From positions 1 through 9,707 of the forward strand of contig JAICRQ010000089.1 of the NCBI GenBank assembly GCA_025966435.1: 9,707 nt of DNA, in the 5' to 3' direction. A program made the translations under genes and the position numbers. The stretch is from Anaerolineales bacterium. Its GTDB lineage: Bacteria > Chloroflexota > Anaerolineae > Anaerolineales > Villigracilaceae. Shown here piece after piece: positions 6,577 to 9,707 of this stretch (position 1 is the first letter of the stretch; the number at the start of each line of letters is the position of its first letter). The notes under the pieces were generated by a model, which saw only the letters and a list, made by a program, of their open reading frames with translations, was not told where the DNA came from and searched no databases.

Positions 6577-6915
6577 ATGGACCGGAAAATGATCTACTTC
6601 TTCAGCCTGGTCGGCTTTTTCTTGATGTGGGGTGTGTTTGGATTTGTGGCTGCCGCGCCGCGCGGCGAACCTGCTCTGCAAGCCACGGTTCCGACTGTGG
6701 AGGATACGGTCGCTGTTCCCGAAGCGACGGACCCTGCGGGAATCCCTGTGACGGGCGAGCCCGAACCGCTATGGACAGAAGTCCTCGGGTTTTATGGATT
6801 CATTGGACTGGCGGCTCTCTGTTTGATTCTGGCGCTATTGAATTTTGTCAATAGATCCACGGCTCCCTCTGTAGAGCGTAAAGATCCGCCATCTAAAAAT
6901 ACTCGTCAGAATTAA
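6577..6915 (+). CDS. Small two-helix membrane protein, function unknown
   Basis: I do not recognise this 112-residue protein. The ATG at 6577 is chosen because AAGGA ends 6 nt before it; an in-frame TTG at 6529 has no comparable ribosome binding site. Residues 5-25 are strongly hydrophobic and could be a signal anchor or a signal peptide ending near AAA. Residues 29-62 form an acidic, Pro/Thr/Val-rich segment, and residues 65-87 are a second membrane helix (WTEVLGFYGFIGLAALCLIL region). The tail contains several Arg and Lys. The charge pattern fits both ends in the cytoplasm with an external loop, or a type I protein if the first helix is cleaved. A strong Shine-Dalgarno and a very short hydrophobic frame lie 32 nt downstream and may belong to the same transcript. 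Confidence 0.7.
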   Translation: MDRKMIYFFSLVGFFLMWGVFGFVAAAPRGEPALQATVPTVEDTVAVPEATDPAGIPVTGEPEPLWTEVLGFYGFIGLAALCLILALLNFVNRSTAPSVERKDPPSKNTRQN

Positions 6916-6947
6916 TCCTATGTGTCCCATGCAGAAGGAGAGTCGCT

Positions 6948-7031
6948 GTGCTTGAGACACTGATTATCATACTCCTGGTTTTGTAGCTGGTGGAATTTGG
7001 CTGGGGAAGAAAAGGTCGGGGCAGGCAGTAA
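6948..7031 (+). pseudogene. Mini hydrophobic ORF with in-frame amber codon (decayed small membrane protein or leader peptide)
   Basis: AGAAGGAG at 6933-6940, the best ribosome binding site in this region, stands 7 nt before a GTG. It opens a frame encoding M-LETLIIILLVL, then TAG at 6984-6986, then LVEFGWGRKGRGRQ and TAA at 7029-7031. With Trp (TGG) in place of the TAG, the 27-codon product would be a typical tiny single-helix membrane protein with a basic tail. As it stands, only 12 residues are made unless the amber codon is read through. A one-base sequencing or assembly error, a decayed gene, or a real short leader peptide are all possible. I do not recognise a named family with certainty. 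Confidence 0.35.
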
Positions 7032-7064
7032 TCTGATCCATTTGCTTGTAAGATTCCTGCAATA

Positions 7065-7077
7065 AGAGCCTGGCTCT
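7065..7077 (-). terminator. Small hairpin overlapping the cyclase stop codon
   Basis: AGAGC (7065-7069) and GCTCT (7073-7077) form a 5-bp stem with a 3-nt loop. Read on the - strand it starts within the TAG stop and is followed by TATTGC, a poor T-tract. It is a weak terminator candidate only. Confidence 0.22.
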
Positions 7078-7711
7078 AACCAGAGGGCGTTTCCTCATTC
7101 CGATATTCGATGCGATAGGCTGGGATGGTGATGCCGGAGATGGATACATTCATCTCACGTGCCTTGATCCCTGCCGTAGCGGGAATCATTTGCATGGCTT
7201 CTTTCGTGATAAGAATCTCACCCGCCAGGGCAAGATCTTCGCCTATCTTTGAGGCCCGGTTGACGGGGTCCCCGAAGCAGTCTTCCTGGCCAATCAGCAG
7301 TATGTTTCCATAATCAATGCCGCAGGAGATGTGGATATCGAGATCTTCCGACGTGAGCAGGTTTTCTGCGTTGAACGCATGCTGTAGGGCGATCGCCGCG
7401 TTGACCGCTGCCAGCGGGTCGGGGAAGACGGCGAAGCAGTTATCGGCTTCGTACTTGATCATGAACCCACCATACGATTTGACGATGGGCTCCGTGGTCA
7501 TTTGCATACGCCGGACCATGGATAGATAATGCACAATGCCATACTTGCGGGTCAGCAGGGAAAAGCCAGACATATCGAGAACGAAGACCGCGTATTCCGC
7601 GCCATACTCGTCCCAGAGAGAGCTTTCAATTTTCTGTCGTTCATCCATCTTCTCAGCTTGAGAGAAGTTCAGCAGCAATGTATGGAATTTCTTGGAGGGG
7701 TGTGAGGGCAT
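7076..7711 (-). CDS. Stand-alone class III adenylate/guanylate cyclase domain protein
   Basis: The 211-residue protein is essentially a single class III nucleotidyl cyclase domain (about 38-205), presumably making cAMP or a related cyclic nucleotide in the cytoplasm. The first metal-binding Asp is in VFVLDMSGF (Asp46) and the second in KYEADNCFAVF (Asp90). Lys86 and Asp144 stand where adenine-selecting residues lie in adenylate cyclases, favouring ATP. The transition-state motif, usually VN-x-A-x-R, reads VNRASK (150-155): Asn151 is present but Lys155 replaces Arg. There is no sensor domain, only a basic N-terminal stretch of about 35 residues. The start at 7711 has AGGA 7 nt upstream; Met22 is an alternative with a poorer site. 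The gene lies 39 nt downstream of glnS on the same strand, separated by a hairpin. Activity is not certain given the Lys substitution. Confidence 0.85.
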   Translation of the reverse strand: MPSHPSKKFHTLLLNFSQAEKMDERQKIESSLWDEYGAEYAVFVLDMSGFSLLTRKYGIVHYLSMVRRMQMTTEPIVKSYGGFMIKYEADNCFAVFPDPLAAVNAAIALQHAFNAENLLTSEDLDIHISCGIDYGNILLIGQEDCFGDPVNRASKIGEDLALAGEILITKEAMQMIPATAGIKAREMNVSISGITIPAYRIEYRNEETPSG

Positions 7712-7722
7712 TATTAGGTCCT

Positions 7723-7746
7723 ACAAGTCTACTTTGTTAGACTTGT
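7723..7746 (-). promoter_or_regulatory. 9-bp hairpin abutting the cyclase ribosome binding site
   Basis: ACAAGTCTA (7723-7731) pairs perfectly with TAGACTTGT (7738-7746) around a 6-nt loop. In the - strand transcript the stem ends immediately before AGGA (complement of 7719-7722), the cyclase Shine-Dalgarno. There is no T-tract, so it is not a standard terminator. It may affect translation or act as an mRNA processing or stability element in the glnS-cyclase junction. Confidence 0.5.
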
Positions 7747-7770
7747 GCGACTATTTAGACTTATTAGACC
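7725..7770. repeat. Cluster of TTAGACTT repeats at the glnS 3' end
   Basis: TTAGACTT occurs exactly at 7737-7744 and again at 7755-7762. A partial copy TTAGACC is at 7764-7770, and an inverted copy AAGTCTA is at 7725-7731. The 7755-7770 copies encode the last glnS residues (Ser-Asn-Lys-Ser-Lys), and the other copies form the intergenic hairpin. This suggests local duplication that spread from the coding end into the spacer, or the reverse. Confidence 0.5.
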
Positions 7771-9445
7771 TTTCTATCTTTGCCCAGGTATCCTTTAACG
7801 AGACGGTCAAATTGAATACCGGCTTATTCTCACTCGCGTCTTGATCCGTGGCGAAATAGCCGAGGCGCTCAAATTGAAAGCGGTTTCCCGGTTTGGCCTG
7901 CGCGAGGGACGGTTCTACATATCCATGGAGGATGTGCAGAGAATCCGGGTTCAAACACGCAAGAGATCCTTCTTCGCCTTCCTCGGGGTCTTCCTTCGTG
8001 AAGAGACGGTCATACATACGGAACTCTGCTTCCTTTGCATGCGAAGCGGAGAGCCAATGGATGGTGGATTTGACCTTTCGTCCATCCTGCGCGTCGCCGC
8101 CGCGGGTGGATGGGTCGTAGGTGGCGTGCACTTCGACGACCTCGCCAACATCATTCTTGACGACGTGCGTGCACTTGACGAAATAGGCGTAGCGCAGCCG
8201 GACTTCATTGCCAGGATAGAGACGATAGTATTTCGGGGGAGGCGTCTCGCGGAAATCATCCTGCTCGATATACAACTCTTTGGAAAATGGAACTTTCCGT
8301 GCGCCTGCACTCGGGTCTTCGGGGTTGTTGACGGCATCCATCTCTTCCACAAGATCGTCGGGATAGTTGTCGATCACGAGCTTGAGCGGCTTGGTGACAG
8401 CCATGCGGCGCAGCGAATGTTTATTGAGATCCTCGCGCACGCGGGACTCCAGGAAAGCAATATCGGCGATCACACCAGCATTGGATGTCGCGACTGTGGA
8501 AACTCCCATCCGCTGCACAAAATCGATGATGGCTTCCGCGGTGTACCCGCGGCGGCGCATGGCGCGTAATGTGGGCATACGCGGATCGTCCCAGCCGCTA
8601 ACGTATCCCTCCTCGACAAGGCGACGGAGTTTGCGCTTGCTCATGACGGTGTAGTTCAGGTTGAGGCGCGCAAACTCGATCTGCCGGGATTTGAAGACTC
8701 CTAACTGTTCATGAAACCAGTCATACAGGGGACGGTGATCGCGATACTCCAGCGAACACAGAGAATGAGTGATGCCCTCCATCGAGTCGTTCTGCCCGTG
8801 CGCCCAGTCGTACAAGGGGTAGATCTTCCACTTGTCTCCGGTGCGGTGATGAGGCGGCTCATGCAGGATCCGGTACATGACGGGGTCTCGCATGTTGAGG
8901 TTCGGGTGTGCCATATCGATCTTGGCGCGCAGGACGCGCGAGCCGTCGGAGAACTCACCATTCTTCATGCGTTCGAGCAGGTCGAGATTTTCTTCCACAC
9001 TTCTGTCTCGCCACGGCGAGTTCTTGCCCGGCTCGGTAAACGTACCTCGGTTGGCGCTTACTTCTTCCGGGCTCTGATCGTCCACATAGGCTTTACGCAT
9101 CCACACGAGCTTCTGCGCCCATTCATAAAGCAGATCGAAATAATCGGACGCATACGTTATTTCTTTCCATTCGATTCCAAGCCAGCGCGTATCTTCGATG
9201 ATCGCATCCACGAACTCGGTTTCTTCTTTGGTGGGATTGGTGTCATCAAAGCGCAAAATCAATTCGCCGTTGTTCTCCTTGGCAACCAGATAGTCGATCA
9301 TCCACGCTTTGACATGACCGATGTGCAGATATCCGTTCGGCTCTGGAGGCAGACGCGTGCGGACATAGTTGAACCGACCGGTTCTTAAGTCTTCTGCGAC
9401 AGCCTCGCGAATAAAATCTGTGGGTTTGGTGGTCTCTTCCATCAT
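7751..9445 (-). CDS. glnS: Glutaminyl-tRNA synthetase
   Basis: GlnRS charges tRNA(Gln) directly with glutamine in the cytoplasm. The 564-residue protein is near the bacterial family length (about 550). It shows [12 protein letters not shown] with HIGH at 41-44, FDDTNP at 66-71, YDW-A-H at 212-216 followed by [13 protein letters not shown] at 221-233, and the VMSKRK loop at 267-272. The two beta-barrel anticodon-binding domains follow, with a C-terminal region including [13 protein letters not shown], typical of GlnRS. The distinction from GluRS is clear from [12 protein letters not shown], where GluRS has APSPTG. The start at 9445 has GAGG 8 nt upstream; a second ATG follows directly. Its presence implies a direct Gln-tRNA route in this organism. 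A nucleotidyl cyclase gene lies just downstream and may be co-transcribed. Confidence 0.97.
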   Translation of the reverse strand: MMEETTKPTDFIREAVAEDLRTGRFNYVRTRLPPEPNGYLHIGHVKAWMIDYLVAKENNGELILRFDDTNPTKEETEFVDAIIEDTRWLGIEWKEITYASDYFDLLYEWAQKLVWMRKAYVDDQSPEEVSANRGTFTEPGKNSPWRDRSVEENLDLLERMKNGEFSDGSRVLRAKIDMAHPNLNMRDPVMYRILHEPPHHRTGDKWKIYPLYDWAHGQNDSMEGITHSLCSLEYRDHRPLYDWFHEQLGVFKSRQIEFARLNLNYTVMSKRKLRRLVEEGYVSGWDDPRMPTLRAMRRRGYTAEAIIDFVQRMGVSTVATSNAGVIADIAFLESRVREDLNKHSLRRMAVTKPLKLVIDNYPDDLVEEMDAVNNPEDPSAGARKVPFSKELYIEQDDFRETPPPKYYRLYPGNEVRLRYAYFVKCTHVVKNDVGEVVEVHATYDPSTRGGDAQDGRKVKSTIHWLSASHAKEAEFRMYDRLFTKEDPEEGEEGSLACLNPDSLHILHGYVEPSLAQAKPGNRFQFERLGYFATDQDASENKPVFNLTVSLKDTWAKIERSNKSK

Positions 9446-9606
9446 AGAGTGAGCCTCAATTTCTTAGCTATAGGGACACAGCAAAAAGTAAAGTTATTGG
9501 TGGTCGTGAGCAATCCTGTGGAACAATTTCTGAGCATCTGGCGTCAAACGATTGCACCAGATTTTGCATGTTATTTGTTGACCCCTAATTATAACAAAGC
9601 GCAAAG

Positions 9607-9612
9607 TATAAT
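9607..9612 (+). promoter_or_regulatory. -10 box candidate for the gene at the right edge
   Basis: A perfect TATAAT lies about 80 nt before the ATG at 9693. TTGACC at 9578-9583 is 23 nt upstream, too far for a standard -35, and no TG precedes the box, so only the -10 is supported. The rest of the 9446-9692 spacer must also hold the divergent glnS promoter, for which I see no clear hexamer pair. Confidence 0.35.
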
Positions 9613-9620
9613 CCGAGTCC

Positions 9621-9670
9621 CTGGAAATTTACGTGAAGCATATCCGTTCCACGGCAACGGCTGGAAATTT
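9621..9670 (+). repeat. Direct repeat CTGGAAATTT flanking a short hairpin upstream of the last gene
   Basis: CTGGAAATTT occurs at 9621-9630 and 9661-9670, exactly 40 bp apart. Between them, CCGTT (9644-9648) and AACGG (9656-9660) can pair around a 7-nt loop. The unit lies in the predicted leader, between the TATAAT box and the Shine-Dalgarno sequence. It could be paired protein-binding sites or an RNA element, or chance. Confidence 0.35.
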
Positions 9671-9692
9671 CTAATTTGTTATGGAGGCTAGA

Positions 9693-9707
9693 ATGAGCGA
9701 AGCAAAT
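9693..9707 (+). CDS. Start of an unidentified gene (3' truncated)
   Basis: GGAGG at 9683-9687 stands 5 nt before an ATG that opens M-S-E-A-N and runs off the window. A TATAAT box lies upstream. Five codons do not allow any family to be recognised. The strong ribosome binding site is the reason for calling a gene start here. Confidence 0.5.

Noticed and set aside
7841..8569. Long + strand open frame opposite glnS
   Set aside because: It is the antisense shadow of the conserved GlnRS coding frame, with no recognisable domain and no ribosome binding site that stands out.
8711..9388. Second long + strand open frame opposite the glnS 5' half
   Set aside because: It is the antisense of the HIGH- and KMSK-containing GlnRS region; its openness follows from codon bias.
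9578..9612. TTGACC with TATAAT as a complete promoter
   Set aside because: The spacer is 23 nt, well outside the 16-18 nt range, so only the -10 box is reported.
9449..9691. 80-codon + strand frame in the glnS upstream spacer
   Set aside because: There is no good start with a Shine-Dalgarno, the composition is not protein-like, and it overlaps the TATAAT box, the direct repeats and the ribosome binding site of the next gene.
1..9707. Mobile elements, CRISPR arrays, defence systems or tRNA genes
   Set aside because: No transposase or integrase motifs, terminal inverted repeats, spaced identical repeats or cloverleaf patterns were seen on either strand; the gene content is housekeeping.

Overview
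The window reads as ordinary chromosomal DNA of a free-living bacterium, most likely a member of the Chloroflexota (Anaerolineae-like). That placement is inference. It rests on the pbp2-minC-minD-minE-rodA order, a lipoprotein with a long Thr/Pro/Ser linker, a GlnRS beside a GluRS, moderate GC, and TATAAT boxes close to start codons. No mobile element, CRISPR array, rRNA or tRNA gene is visible, and no gene-free stretch exceeds 300 bases.

The left part (1-5581, + strand) is a cell-shape and division cluster. It holds the 3' part of a class B penicillin-binding protein (PBP2-like transpeptidase), minC, minD, minE and rodA, followed by gltX (glutamyl-tRNA synthetase). PBP2 and RodA are the cognate transpeptidase and SEDS glycosyltransferase pair of the elongation machinery. 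MinC/D/E place the division septum. minD, minE and rodA are nearly contiguous (gaps of 2 and 9 nt). A good extended -10 box just before minC suggests that the min genes can also be transcribed independently of pbp2. gltX most likely starts at a TTG codon at 4097.

The middle part (5582-7078) holds a convergent surface lipoprotein with a concanavalin-like beta-sandwich domain (- strand), a small two-helix membrane protein (+ strand), a very short hydrophobic reading frame interrupted by an amber codon, and the 3' end of a class III nucleotidyl cyclase. A 10-bp hairpin lying over the end of gltX looks like a bidirectional terminator for gltX and the lipoprotein gene.

The right part (7076-9445, - strand) carries glnS followed 39 nt downstream by the cyclase gene. 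The short junction contains repeated TTAGACTT words and a 9-bp hairpin that abuts the cyclase ribosome binding site. Beyond glnS is a 247-nt divergent intergenic region leading to the first five codons of another + strand gene.

I found no convincing new multi-gene system. The most unusual points are a 27-residue tandem duplication inside an insertion of the PBP2 transpeptidase domain, the amber-interrupted mini membrane ORF at 6948-7031, the repeat/hairpin element between glnS and the cyclase gene, and several motif deviations in RodA, GluRS and the cyclase.
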